A stretch of DNA of 64,000 nt from Plazaster borealis (GCA_021014325.1 CM037463.1:4459001-4523000); one strand, 5' to 3'; shown: positions 20,701 to 31,169, counted from the stretch's first letter. Notes: a model not told the origin generated them from the sequence alone. Translations and numbers: made by a program.

Positions 20701-23700
20701 TCAGCTCCCTTACGTAGCCAGAATCTTACAGTATACAGCCTGTACTGCCAAGTATGTAGTGCACTATGCTAAATCAATCACAAGAACCATCTTTGCCCTG
20801 GGTGATGAGAAGCAATTATAGTTAAGTGTCTTGCTCAAGGACACAAGTGTCATGACCTGGATTCGAACCCACACCCTGATGACTCAGCAAACAGAACTTG
20901 AGTCCGATGGAAGATTGGTAGCAATTATCCTTTAATTAGTTGCTTCTTACAACTTTTGGAAAACTTCCTTTGATATAGAACTCTTTTTCTAGTTAGAGAA
21001 CACAAGTTCTTTTTTGAGAGCAAATATTGAATACGACAAAATTTGAACTAATAGTTTACCCCGATTGGAGGTCATAAAAATCTTCCGAGAAGTGGAACTC
21101 TTCTGCCTTGGTGGATGGGTAGTAAACTCTGACATCTTGATGTAGGGTAGCCTTGGCAGGTTGAGTATTGAGTAATACTTGACGAGCTGATTTAATCTGA
21201 GTAGTGTTCGAGGCATGCTCGGTACTCATTACTAAGTAGGGCAGCTCGGTGTCTGAAGATAAAATAAATAGTGTTTGCTTTTAAATCTGTAAAGATTAGA
21301 ATAATTAGTTGTTCTGAACACCTCTTGTTTTTGTTTGTTTTGGGGGGTTGTTTTAATTTTGTTTTACTTCATGTTATTATTTTTTCTAATTTGTGTATGT
21401 CCTTGCCGAACACCTCGTTTTTTGGTCAAAACAAACACGTCTCGTTACGATTCATTTTATCATACACGTGTTAAAAAGCATTATTCTGCAGCTCGTCTTA
21501 TTTATCGCATTAGGAAACACGAATCTGTGTCTCTTATTCTCAGAGACTTACATTAGCTACCAATTCACTCTCGCATAAAATTCAAAATATTGTTGTTGGC
21601 ATATGAATGTTTTTATAATTTTGCGCCATCTTATTTGATAAAGCTGTTAACATTGTACACACCATCAAGAAATCTTCGTTCTAATAAGAAAAAAATTGTT
21701 TGTTATTCGCCCAGTTTTGACCAGGTCATATAGTGAATGTAGCTTCGCTCACACTGCCTCAACCTTATGGAACAATCTCCTGGAACATTTGAAAAATATT
21801 GATTCCATTGATAAATTTGAGATTGCTTGAAAGACGCACTTATTTAACATTTAATTCATTCATTTTGTTTGTAACCTAGTACATCTTGTATTTGTATTTT
21901 TTTTCTTTCTCTACAGCGCAGGGACATTTTTAATCACTATGTGTAAATGCGCTATATAAAAATGGTTAATTATTATTATTCACTGCAGATGCACAATAAG
22001 GTTGACCTCTGTCAGGTCGTGGTAACCATAGTGAATACAAAGAATGTACAAGGTCACTCTTTTTGTAAACAAGGTGACATTGTCTCTATACAATATCTAA
22101 ATATGACGCTCACTTATAGGCCCCTTTAAAGGCACTGAACACGTTTGGTAATTGTCAAAGACCAGGGTTCTCACTTGGTGTATCCCAACATATGCATAAA
22201 ATAACAAGCCTGTGAAAATTTGGGCTCAATTGGTCGTCAAAGTTGCAAGAAAATAATGAAAGAAAAAACACCCTTATTGTACAAATTTGTGTGCTTCCAG
22301 ATAGGAATAAAAACTTCTTGCAAGAAGTTTTTATTATTTTAGTGAGAAATTACCTCTTTCTCAAAAACTACATTACTTCAGAGGGAGTCGTTTCTCACAA
22401 TATTTTATACCATCAACAGCTCTCTGTTGCTCGTTACCAAGTCAGTTTTTATGCCAATATATATTTTGAGTAATTACCAAACGTGTACGATGCCTTTAAC
22501 TCAAAGTCTTTTTTTCTACAATCCCTAAATACGTTGTGTATAGCTATCCCTTATACAACACCTAAATCTGTCGTTGTGTATAGCGATCCCTTATACAATA
22601 CCTAAATATGACATTCACTTTATAGGCCCCTTTAACTCAAAGTCTTTTTTTTCTACAATCCCTAAATACGTTGTGTATAGCGATCCCTTATACAACACCT
22701 AAATCTGTCGTTGTGTATAGCGATCCCTTATACAATACCTAAATATGACATTCACTTATAGGCCCCTTTAACTCAAAGTCTTTTTTTTCCTACAATCCCT
22801 AAATACGTTGTGTATAGCGATCCCTTATACAATACCTAAATATGACATTCACTTATAGGCCCCTTTAACTCAAAGTCTTTTTTTTCTACAATCCCTAAAT
22901 ACGTTGTTGTGTAGCGATCGCTTATACCATACCTAAATATGGCAGTCTCTTGGGCCTAAATCCAACTGCCTGAAGGAAGTCCCTTGCTCCCCTGATGATA
23001 GCCACTTTGTCTTGGAAAGCTTTATTGTGCTCAGAGATCTTACAATACCTCTCATCGCTTGGACTATTACTCACGTTGTCAAGGTACCTGTGCATACAAA
23101 AAGGGAACTCATAGAATTTTACAAGAGTCCAGGGTGGGAGAGATTTCAGAATTTCCATCCGAACTCAGTTTTTTGTTTTTTTAATTTCTGTCTCTGAAAC
23201 CTGCTGTTTTGTATCGGTATATTTAAGACCGTGTCCGAACTGGCTGCTACAGCTACAGCTACGGCTACGGCTAGATTTCTGCGTCATCATGCGTTGAAAT
23301 AAAGTACGTCCTTAGCAACACCCTTAGCAACAGTTGTGGTCGTGGCTATAGCCACTAATTCCGATACGTCCTTACATGCATTTAACATTTGCATGAAATC
23401 AGCTTTTTCCGGCTGGCAAATTTAACCCCCAAAAATTATCCTTTCGAAAGAACAAAGAAGAAAATCAAAACAACAACAACAACAAACAATGATAATTAGG
23501 AAAATGATAATTAGGAATATGTTAATATAAACTATGATATTTTACTTGCACAGAATCTGTAGACATGTATGAAGCTTTTCTTTGTTTCTGTTCAAGGAGT
23601 GAATCATCAACACTGACGCCTCCAGTGGTCTGTACATAAGCATCTGTGTAGAGTAACATAGCACTTAATAATCAACTTTAAATTAGTGTTAAATACACAG

Positions 23701-26700
23701 TACACAAGTAGTCTGTTCAAAAAGAAAAAACCCCCACATAGATCCTTTTCATTTGATTGGCAGAACACGCGTCACGTGTCATGCTTTATTTTGACATACA
23801 TTTCCTTCCGTGACATGTGAAGCTCCAAAATTTAGTATGGGAGTCCTATTCGCCCTTTGCACGGTCAGCCATTTGCGTGTAGAGCCTCCAATTAGGGACA
23901 GCAGTGAATAGAAGCATTATATAACTCTGTATTGTCATGGTAATGTCATGGTAATGTAATGACACCTGCATCCAAACAGATGCATAAAATACAATACAAA
24001 TGAGGCATGAAGTCGAGGCTCTACACGCACATGGCGGATCGGTGCAAGTAGCGAATATTGACAAATATAGGAGTCCTATATTGACAAATATAGGAGTCCT
24101 ATATTGACAAATATAGGAGTCCTATATTGATAAATATAGGATGCTTGGTGCACTTCACAGTGACCCTTCACAGCGTTGTTTCCAAAATAATTGTTCCCCA
24201 CACATTTGTCCAAATGAGGCAAGGTCGTGTCCAGCGGACGAGGTTGGTGTCTACACAAAGTCGTCCACGTTGTTTAGAAGGGGTTTTAGAGTTTTCAGAG
24301 TGTGGGGTGGACGAGTTTCCGTGTCTGTTTTGTGTTTATTGTGGACATTTTTCAAATGACAAGGATCTATGTGTGAGTTTGAATGCGGTCTGTTTTTAAA
24401 TTGTTGAAGAATATAACCACGAGTTGACATTTGGCTTTTCCGTTTCACTCAACTTCGCCTCAGGAAATGGAACAGTCCAGGTTTCACCTTGTGATTATAT
24501 TCTGTGACAATGCACTCATACATGCATCCAATATTTGCATATCAGTGTAATAATTGTATCAGGGATAAAGAATACATGTTTATATATATTTTTTTTTCTT
24601 TGTCACTTGGGACACTGGTGGTCTAGTGGTTAAGTCATCTGCTCTAAAATGCGTGGGTTGTAGGTTCAAATCCCACCTGAGTTGTATGCCTGTGGATTTT
24701 TTTCCCCCACTGGACTTGGAAAGCACCGTGTATACAGTGCTGATCAAAGAATTGTAACACCAAAAATAGCTTAGTGAGTTATAAAACAACTACAACGTTT
24801 CGTTACAATAAAAAGGCTTGACCAAATCTCTTATTGAAAAAATGGTTGCTGTCACTCCATGAGGATGGGGGTCCATTCAATATTGATCAGGGACTGAAAT
24901 ACAAAATGGCCGCCCTACTCTGTGAGTCACTCAGTTTATGCTTTGTTGGATTTAAATTGGGTATAAAACATCAATGTATATAGGATTTGAGGCATTGCAT
25001 TGTGAGGTATCAATATATATTTGGTTTGCGGTAACACCGTGTGTATATCTACTTGCTAGGTAGATTTTGTTCTTTGAGAACTTGTCTTGCTTTTTATTCT
25101 ACTGCCGCACAGTAGAATATTCGGAATTCGGGAGACTTCTCAGTTCTGAAAAGAACTGTCCTGCTTATTAACTCCTACCTGGGCGGGAGGTAGGAAATCG
25201 AGCAGGACTACTACTTTCGCTATGTGGATCAGGGGGACTTCTCGTTAATAACTACACTGCCGCGGAGTGATTCTAATTAGGTCTCAACGTTTCGACTAGC
25301 TTGCTCTAGTCATCGTCAGGAGACAAAAACATCAATGGTTATAGTAAAACAACCAAGGACTGGTGTGTGCACATTCATATGTAGCTTATTTTGATACCCG
25401 CATACCCTCCCCCCCCCAAACAAATCTAGGAATGGTGGTTGGGAGGGGGAGCCTTAAATTGCTCTTTCCTTAAAGTTGACAGTATTTCAGACACAAATAT
25501 CTCTCTGGCGGATTGGTACTACCGTAGTATGAACTTTATAATCAGTGAGCTTTCAGAGGAAATTATTTCTCTAAAGGATTGGTGCTTTGAATTTTGTAAT
25601 CAGTGAGCTTTCAGATTGAAACTTTAAATCAAAATGATTTGGATCATTATCAATTCTGTCTTTAAGATGACTTTAACCATATCCACCACCCCCCCCCCCG
25701 ACATCATCCCTTTCCCTGAGCCAATCATGTCCGAACTGACATGGCGGATTATCTTCGTTAATTTACCACATCATTTTCCCCAATTTATTTCCAACTCCCT
25801 CGGGCAAGGAAAGGAAACAGTCTGCATACAAATTACATCCACATCAGTGCTGTGCATGCACTTTCTCACAAATTAAACTTTCCCCCCCTTAAAAATAAAA
25901 AAAGATTCAGCAGAGTAGTTTTTCTATTTTGCCTTCAAATCTAAATCCAAAAGTGGCTGAGCTGACCGCAAACATTTTCTGAACGCTGAAAAAACAATTG
26001 CTTAGCTCAGAAGCTGCCAAAATGTCATGGAAAGCCTATTGGTTGTGACTGGTTCCCTGCTAAGGTTTGCTAAGCAAAAATAAGTTTGGAAGATTAGTTT
26101 TCTGCTTAAACCAACTCCACTTGTATGTAGTTGGATCTCTGAAAAGCTGCATTTATGTTTGTATTCAGCTATACTACATACATGTAGGAGCTAACCTGTA
26201 TAAGTGACATCTTATTTAACTGTACAATGGTTTATTTGTTTGTTTATTTACATCTTAATTTATCTTTTTCTGTATAACCAAGAATGTATTAACTTAATTA
26301 CTTTATCTTCAGGGAAATTACATCATTCGTAATTGCTGGGGTTTTTGAGAAAATGTGGATTTGTGGGGCTGGATTTAATATGAAACATCGTTCCAATGAC
26401 CTGTTTACATTTGTGCGTCTGTGACTGCCAAGAAAAACGAGAGCAAATGATGACGATTTTAAACTGTTAGACAGATCTTGTTATGTAAAAACTCACATGT
26501 TCAAACGATGATCTGCAAAACATCACTTCAAAATGATAGGCCTACAAAATGTGTTTTTCTTCAAAATGAAACGACACCTGGCAAAACGATTTCACTGGAT
26601 ACTTGGGAATAATATGTACTTTCAGTCAAGTAAGTTATGGTGTAGTTACTTGGAAGTACGTTTTTTTCATGTCTGCAAAATGATGTTACAATCTACCTGC

Positions 26701-29700
26701 AACTTTTAGCAGGTATAAACAAAATTAACAAAATTGTATAGTGAAATAGTCCATCCACGAAATATACAAAAGACAACAATGAACATTGTAAAACTTAGCA
26801 TTTGTAAACAAAATAAAAAATTATTCTGAATTACTTTTCCAGTCTAAAACCCCACCAGTTATCAATTGCCTATCCTCCACTGAAATGTTTCCATTTGAAG
26901 TGCCATCAAAGCCAAGAATAGCATTTGTAGACCCCCAGCCCCCCAACCCCCCCCCCCCCAACAACAACAAAAACAACACAAAAACAAAACAAACACCATT
27001 ACTTATTTTGATTGCCACAATCGATAAAAGTATGGGTATTTTTTGTTTGTTTTTTAAATTTTCCTTTGTTTGTTGTTTGTGCTGTTTTTAACTAATTTAT
27101 TTTCTTTCAATTTATTTCTTTCTTTATTTATTATTAAAGGGTCTGTGTACATTTGGTAATGACTCTGAAAATTAATGGCAATGAAAATTTACTTGGTAAG
27201 AAATACAGCAGCTTTGGATTGTATAATGCATTTTGAGAAACTTTTCATTTTGAAGTACTGCGGTTATGGAAAAAGATATCACTTTTTATCCCCCAAAAAT
27301 TTGAATCTGAGAAGCGTTTCTGTCAGAAATGTTTCTCAGATTGTGTATTCCAATTGCAGATTATTCTTCCTGCGTGGACATAACCGTTCCAGATTTTTGG
27401 CAATATCTCAAAAACACTACCACCTTTTGAAATGAAACTATATAAGATTGAAACAAACAGTGGGTTCCAATTACCAAATGTCCTTCAAATAAAATCCTTC
27501 AAATATTAATATTATATTTCTTTGTCTTTTATTTATTTATTTATTTATTTTTTTTTTTTTTGGGGGGGGGGCATAATTGTTTGTGTTTATTAAAACTCTT
27601 TCCCAGTACCTACTTTCCTAAAATGTATCATCATATGATCATCAATGGATGTCTTTGGGTAGATGGCACTGCATCCAAAAGGACATTGGAAATAGACGCA
27701 GGGTACTGTGTCTCCATCGGCAACGCTTCCTTCGGTGGCTGACTTTGTCATAGCAGGATCGTACAGGGAATCCTTACTCATGTCTTCATTCATCTAAAAT
27801 ATCAAAATATTGTAACTACCTTTAAAGGTTTACCTGTATTATACAGGATTGATAGAGCTGACAAAATAATTGCAATAACAAATGAAATAACAAATCTGTG
27901 AAAGTGTGGGCTTAATCAGTTGTGTGAGTCAGGAGAAATTATATATCAGGAGAAATTAGTGAAAAACAATGCATAACTTGCAGCATGTAAACACATTGTC
28001 CTCAATTTTGGTTGCTACAACCGAAATCGGCTATTGCATTTTTTTATGATACAGATACAGTTTGCTCGATATGACTTCATTTCAGAAGGAAATATTTCAC
28101 CGGAAAAAAATGGTTCTAGTATGAACTTCATATTCAGTAAGCTTTCAGACTAAAATTAAACATTGATGTTTTTATCCTCACCAATCCTGTATAATTCCAT
28201 TTGAAAATAATTATTGTTTACATTTTCTTAAACTTTCAATATTGGTAACTGTGAAAGACCAGCATCTACACATTGGGTGACCCAACATTTACATGAAACA
28301 AAAAACATGTGAAAGTTAACTCACAATCAATCAGCGGAGTCACAAGAAAATAGTGAAAAACCCCTGACATGTTTTCATTGTTTTCAAACATCAGGTTTTA
28401 GACAAAATTCTAATTGTTTTACTCATTTCTCAAAAACCAAAAAGCAATTCAAGCAAAATTATTTCAAGGGAAGTTTTCCACCATTACCATCTTTCTACCA
28501 TGTAAGTTATGTGAAAATCTTGTGGTTTATAACTTGTTATATGTGAAAATCTGTGAACATTTATATTTTTAATTTTACCAATATTGTGCATCCTCATTAA
28601 ACAAGATATTTTAGAGAAGGATTGTGCCACAGCTCTAGATGCTGAAACAGTGGAAACACAAGTTTTTTTCACTATTTTCTCATGACTCCAATGACCGATT
28701 GAGCTGAACTTTTACAGGTTTGTTATTTCATGTACAATGCTGGGTCACATAAAGTGCTGATACCGGTCTTTGACAAAATACCAATGTTGTACATGAACTT
28801 TTAAGTAAGAATTGTGTGTATTTTTTCCCCTTAAAGGTATCGTACACGTTTGGTATTTACTCAAAATATATATTAGCATAAAAACTGACTTGGTAACGAG
28901 CAACAGAGAGCTGTTGATAGTATAAAACATTGTGAGAAACGACTCCCTCTGAAGTAACGTAGTTTTTGAGAAAGAGGTAATTTCTCACTAAAATAATAAA
29001 AGACTTCTAGCTAGAAGCCTTTTATTCATATCTGAAAGCACACAAATTTGTACAACAAGGGTGTTTTTTCTTTCATCATTTTCTTGCAACTTCGATGACC
29101 AATTGAGCCCAAATTTTCACAGGCTTGTTGTTTCATGCATATGTTGGGATACACCAAATGAGAACACTGGTCTTTGACAATTACCAAACGTGTACGATGC
29201 CTTTAAGTAGATTTAGTGTGCCCCAGTTTCATTAAGGTAGTTGCTCAATGCCTAATTGATCTGATGTCAAAATTATTGTAAATTAAAAAACAAATAAACT
29301 TGCATTTTGAAAGTCGACCGCCTAACATATAACAGGTATAAAATTGTAACTGCTTAAGAAGAAAGACTTGTGTTTTCTGTTCCCTGTAGAACATGTAGGT
29401 CAACTGTCCCCAATTTTTATAGTGGGAGTTCCAAAGTTAAAGTCAATAAAAAAAATTACAATGTAATTTTTTACAATTAAAATCAGACAAAAAAAAATAA
29501 TGAACCGATTAATCTGATTACGGATTACAGTTCATTAGAAATGGAAATAAAACAAGAAGACAGTTTCAGAAACAAATGAACACACTGAAAATATCAAACA
29601 TATTATTCTTATATTGTCTTTAGCTTTTTCCTTGACATCAATAATGTGAAAATCTACAATGTTATGACAATCACACAAGGTGAAAATTTTCCAGAGCATG

Positions 29701-29939
29701 CAGTCACCATATAATCAGATAAAATGCATAATGCATTAAAACATTTACTTATCATATAATGCCATGCTTCATGCAAATTATAACTTTTATGATTATTACA
29801 ACAAAAACAAAAAAAAGAGAGTAAAACAGTGAGGAAAATAAAATAGATAATTGAGGAGTAAAAGGCCACGTACCTGGTAATGACGAAGTGTTGCAAAAGG
29901 ATCAGTAGCTCCATGAATGACTTCATCATGCATGGCCAT
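17791..29939 (-). CDS. UBXN6-like paralogue, N-terminally truncated, 8 coding exons, 357 aa
   Basis: Exons in transcript order: 29939-29874, 27793-27614, 23643-23546, 23087-22933, 21252-21060, 19840-19749, 19382-19237, 17934-17791. The 98-, 155- and 146-base exons equal their UBXN6 counterparts in length and phase. Residues 1-22 are unrelated to UBXN6. Residues 59-79 form a CCHH finger-like module (C59, C63, H75, H79). Residues about 85-185 form the PUB domain (YLDNVSNSP, DFLQAVGF), about half identical to UBXN6 across exon 4. Residues about 240-310 form the UBX fold (IIRIRFPDGVLLQG, KEWQPFVL). The protein ends IKTL, as UBXN6 ends IQTL. PUB domains of this family bind the C-terminal tail of p97/VCP, so a p97-linked role in the cytosol is likely. 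The VIM segment encoded by UBXN6 exon 2 is absent. The start ATG has a purine at -3 and G at +4, with an in-frame stop four codons upstream. No frame break is seen, so it is probably a live gene and not a pseudogene. Confidence 0.85.
17983..18272. mobile_element. MITE with TAGACCCATTGCA ends
   Basis: tatagacccattgcatatga at the left faces gtgcaatgggtctata at the right. The internal blocks cattttaggtgtcaaaa and ttttgacacccaaaatg are also inverted. It lies in the last intron of the UBXN6-like gene. Confidence 0.7.
18816..18953. mobile_element. Short TA-flanked MITE, family M relative
   Basis: TAGACTGTGAAAGT at the left and tttgcacagtcTA at the right match the ends of the larger elements at 56,819 and 60,136. 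The interior shares gggaccaaagaggtccc-like sequence. It is heavily shortened. Confidence 0.55.
19933..20052. mobile_element. Short palindromic MITE, family P
   Basis: ggacactaggtggcagcaga and accaggtaaatc at the left face an inverted gctgccacc end. Copies lie at 38,619 and 38,791, and a half copy at 16,409. Confidence 0.65.
20090..20512. repeat. Foldback element
   Basis: The arms 20,090-20,230 and 20,390-20,512 are inverted copies (for example gtggaaagaaaatt versus aattttctttccac, and aatgccattgtattt versus aaatacaatggcatttt). It lies in an intron of the UBXN6-like gene. Confidence 0.7.
20578..20911 (-). mobile_element. tRNA-Leu-derived SINE
   Basis: Inverted copy: the (AAT)n tail and tatatagcgcaattc at the low end, the conserved body (cactgggccatatatttcat, gtgtcttgctcaaggacaca) and a decayed tRNA head near 20,860-20,911. 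Confidence 0.8.
21460..21980 (+). pseudogene. LINE (CR1/L2-like) reverse-transcriptase 3' fragment
   Basis: The frame from about 21,535 reads ILRDLH, stop, LPIHSRIKFKILLLAY, then APSYL and LYTPSRNLRS, a typical CR1/L2-type ORF2 C-terminus. The stop is consistent with a W-to-stop change, and further frameshifts follow. It ends with gcgctatataaaaatggtta and an ATT tail. A dead 5'-truncated copy in an intron. Confidence 0.75.
22126..22499. mobile_element. TTAA MITE, family A (AGGCACTGAACACGTTTGG ends)
   Basis: TTAA-AGGCACTGAACACGTTTG at the left faces CAAACGTGTACGATGCCT-TTAA at the right. A central hairpin (cttcttgcaagaag) lies at 22,313-22,326. It sits inside the adjacent tandem repeat, whose other units keep the uninterrupted site ccccTTTAActcaaag. 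Confidence 0.9.
22498..22958. repeat. Tandem array, 136/97-base units, reaching into a UBXN6-like exon
   Basis: Units start with aactcaaagtctttttt at 22,498, 22,634, 22,770 and 22,867. The 136-base units contain an internal 39-base duplication (gttgtgtatagcgatccctt) that the third unit lacks. The last unit runs into the coding exon that ends at 22,933. Each unit carries the complement of ATATTTAG-GTATTG, resembling the real 5' splice site of that exon. Confidence 0.8.
23840..24060. mobile_element. MITE with about 42-base inverted ends
   Basis: tattcgccctttgcacggtc through gcgtgtagagcctc at the left is inverted at the right (gaggctctacacgcac, ggtgcaagtagcgaata). It lies in an intron of the UBXN6-like gene. 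Confidence 0.7.
24056..24142. repeat. Tandem repeat, 23-base unit, about four copies
   Basis: The unit tattgacaaataggag-type sequence (tgacaaatataggagtcct core) is repeated head to tail directly beside the right end of the MITE at 23,840-24,060. The MITE's left flank also carries gggagtcctatt. Confidence 0.85.
24607..24720 (+). mobile_element. tRNA-derived SINE head
   Basis: A-box-like tggtctagtggttaag and B box ggttcaaatcc with paired acceptor-like flanks. The non-tRNA sequence that follows continues into ttttttcccccactgg, which suggests a SINE. Confidence 0.55.
25060..25335 (-). mobile_element. Penelope-like element terminal fragment with hammerhead-like core
   Basis: On the minus strand bases 25,320-25,281 read CTGACGA, then the stem GACTAG/CTAGTC (loop agcaag), then GAAAC-GTTGAGAC. 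This pattern is typical of Penelope-like retroelement ends, which are known to carry hammerhead ribozyme motifs. The rest (gcaggacagttctttt, gtgcggcagtagaat) is also familiar from such elements. No coding part is present. An extra T after CTGACGA makes a functional fold uncertain. Confidence 0.55.
25470..25655. mobile_element. Fragment of TTAA MITE family C
   Basis: The segment acagtatttcagacacaaat and a duplicated taatcagtgagctttcaga block match the interior of the element at 33,960-34,342. Both ends are incomplete. Confidence 0.45.
25940..26820. other. Intron of UBXN6-like gene, little recognised
   Basis: A decayed family F fragment (about 26,000-26,110, gcttagctcagaagc and ctgctaaggtttgctaagca) is present. 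No exon is supported elsewhere in this stretch. Confidence 0.4.
27134..27485. mobile_element. TTAA MITE, family B
   Basis: TTAAAGGGTCTGTGTACATT at the left; the right end decays after ccaattaccaaatg. A central hairpin lies at 27,303-27,342 with arms aatctgagaagcgtttctg and its near complement. Confidence 0.8.
27822..28195. mobile_element. TTAA MITE, family C
   Basis: Starts TTAAAGGTTTACC and then tattatacaggattgataga; ends with tcaccaatcctgtataat, the inverse of the start. It matches the better copy at 33,960-34,342. Confidence 0.65.
28240..28804. mobile_element. Foldback MITE, family D
   Basis: The left part attggtaactgtgaaagacc and the right part ggtctttgacaaaatacca are inverted, and so are the inner blocks (acatgtgaaagttaactcac versus gctgaacttttacaggtttg). 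Partial copies lie at 33,284-33,650 and 56,625-56,775. Confidence 0.65.
28831..29206. mobile_element. TTAA MITE, family A
   Basis: TTAAAGGTATCGTACACGTT at the left, CGTGTACGATGCCTTTAA at the right; central hairpin cttctagctagaag at 29,005-29,018. It directly follows the family D element in the first coding intron of the UBXN6-like gene. Confidence 0.88.
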
Positions 29940-29999
29940 AATTCCTCTTCATCAGTCACGACACCCCATACACACTAAGAGACAAATCAGAGTTTGATG

Positions 30000-30790
30000 T
30001 CACTTGTTATCCGCCCGGCGGAAAAGACCCAGGGTTCTCTGTTATAAATACTCCGATATAGTGCTCCCGTTGAGATGCCACTGTAGTGTATAGAGAAAGG
30101 TAATACAATATTCAATGACAGCGGTTCCACTCCTCGTATAGGGATTCCATACTAGGCTGTCTGACACCGTCGGCCGTCGCCCGGCTAAATATAATCACCT
30201 TAGAAATTGCGTAAAATGAAGTAGAAGAAAAAAAAAAAAAAAAACATGAAAAAACGTAGGAAGAAGGAATGACAAGATAACAACAAACAATGTCTCTAAA
30301 AGCTGTCTCTAGTGTCAAGGATTCCATATTCACTAATTAAGTCAACAGAGAGTTTTGGGGGTTTTTTTGACAAATTTAACTCTGCTGATTTTGTCTTTCT
30401 TTAATTCTGTTTTAATTAAAGATTAAGTGTGGCTGCCATGAATTACTTGTAGGGCCTATTTATGGATACAGATAGTGAATGAATAAAAGATGATTGAAAT
30501 TTTAAGGTGGATAAGTTAAATAATTGAAAAAAAACGTGCATCAAATGATGATCGAATTCACATTTTGAAGACATGCTTTGAGGACACTGTCTTGAGTTCT
30601 ACCCTTTGGTGACACCTCCCCCCCACCTCCAGACTGTGCTTTGTATTTCAAGGATCCTCTATAAACCGTTACTGTATCCTAAAAAAATACAGTAAGGGAG
30701 ACAAAAATACAGTTGACAATGAAAGAAAGGTATAAATAGGAAGTCTATATTCATGTTAAAGTCAGGATGAATCTTACCAACACAGATTGA
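30000..30790. other. Upstream region of the UBXN6-like gene
   Basis: A locally GC-rich patch (about 30,120-30,190) lies upstream of the coding start and could be part of a promoter or 5' exon. No element can be named. A possible non-coding exon ending at a GTGAGA donor (minus strand, 31,910) is seen further up. Confidence 0.25.
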
Positions 30791-30791
30791 C

Positions 30792-31167
30792 TTAAAGGCA
30801 CTGTACACGTTTGGTAATTACTCAAAATATATATTAGCATAAAAACTTACTTGGTAACGAGCAACAGAGAGCTGTTGATAGTATAAAACATTGTGAGAAA
30901 CGACTCCCTCTGAAGTAACGTAGTTTTTGAGAAAGAGGTAATTTCTCACTAAAATAACAAAAGACTTCTTGCAAGAAGCCTTTTTATTCCTATCTGAAAG
31001 CACACAAATTTGTACAACAAGGGTGTTTTTTCCCCATCATTTTCTTGCAACTTCAATATCCAATTGAGCCCAAATTTTCACAGGCTTGTTATTTTATGCA
31101 TATGTTGGGATACACCAAGTGAGAATACTGGTCTTTGACAATTACCAAACGTGTTCAGTGCCTTTAA
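30792..31167. mobile_element. TTAA MITE, family A
   Basis: TTAAAGGCACTGTACACGTT at the left, AAACGTGTTCAGTGCCTTTAA-type right end; central hairpin cttcttgcaagaag at 30,965-30,978. It is nearly collinear with the copy at 28,831. Confidence 0.9.
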
Positions 31168-31169
31168 CA

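Noticed and set aside
22498..22958. CRISPR-like array
   Set aside because: Units are contiguous without unique spacers and the genome is eukaryotic.
23530..23645. Alternative start of UBXN6-like exon 3 at the inner AG (23,622 region)
   Set aside because: Only the outer acceptor gives the 98-base length and the frame that aligns with UBXN6 (PLEAS, MIH, LNRNKEKL).
29654..29959. The 101-codon minus-strand frame covering the UBXN6-like first exon
   Set aside because: It reads through the donor at 29,873 in a frame that does not join the next exon in phase; the spliced frame starting at 29,939 does.
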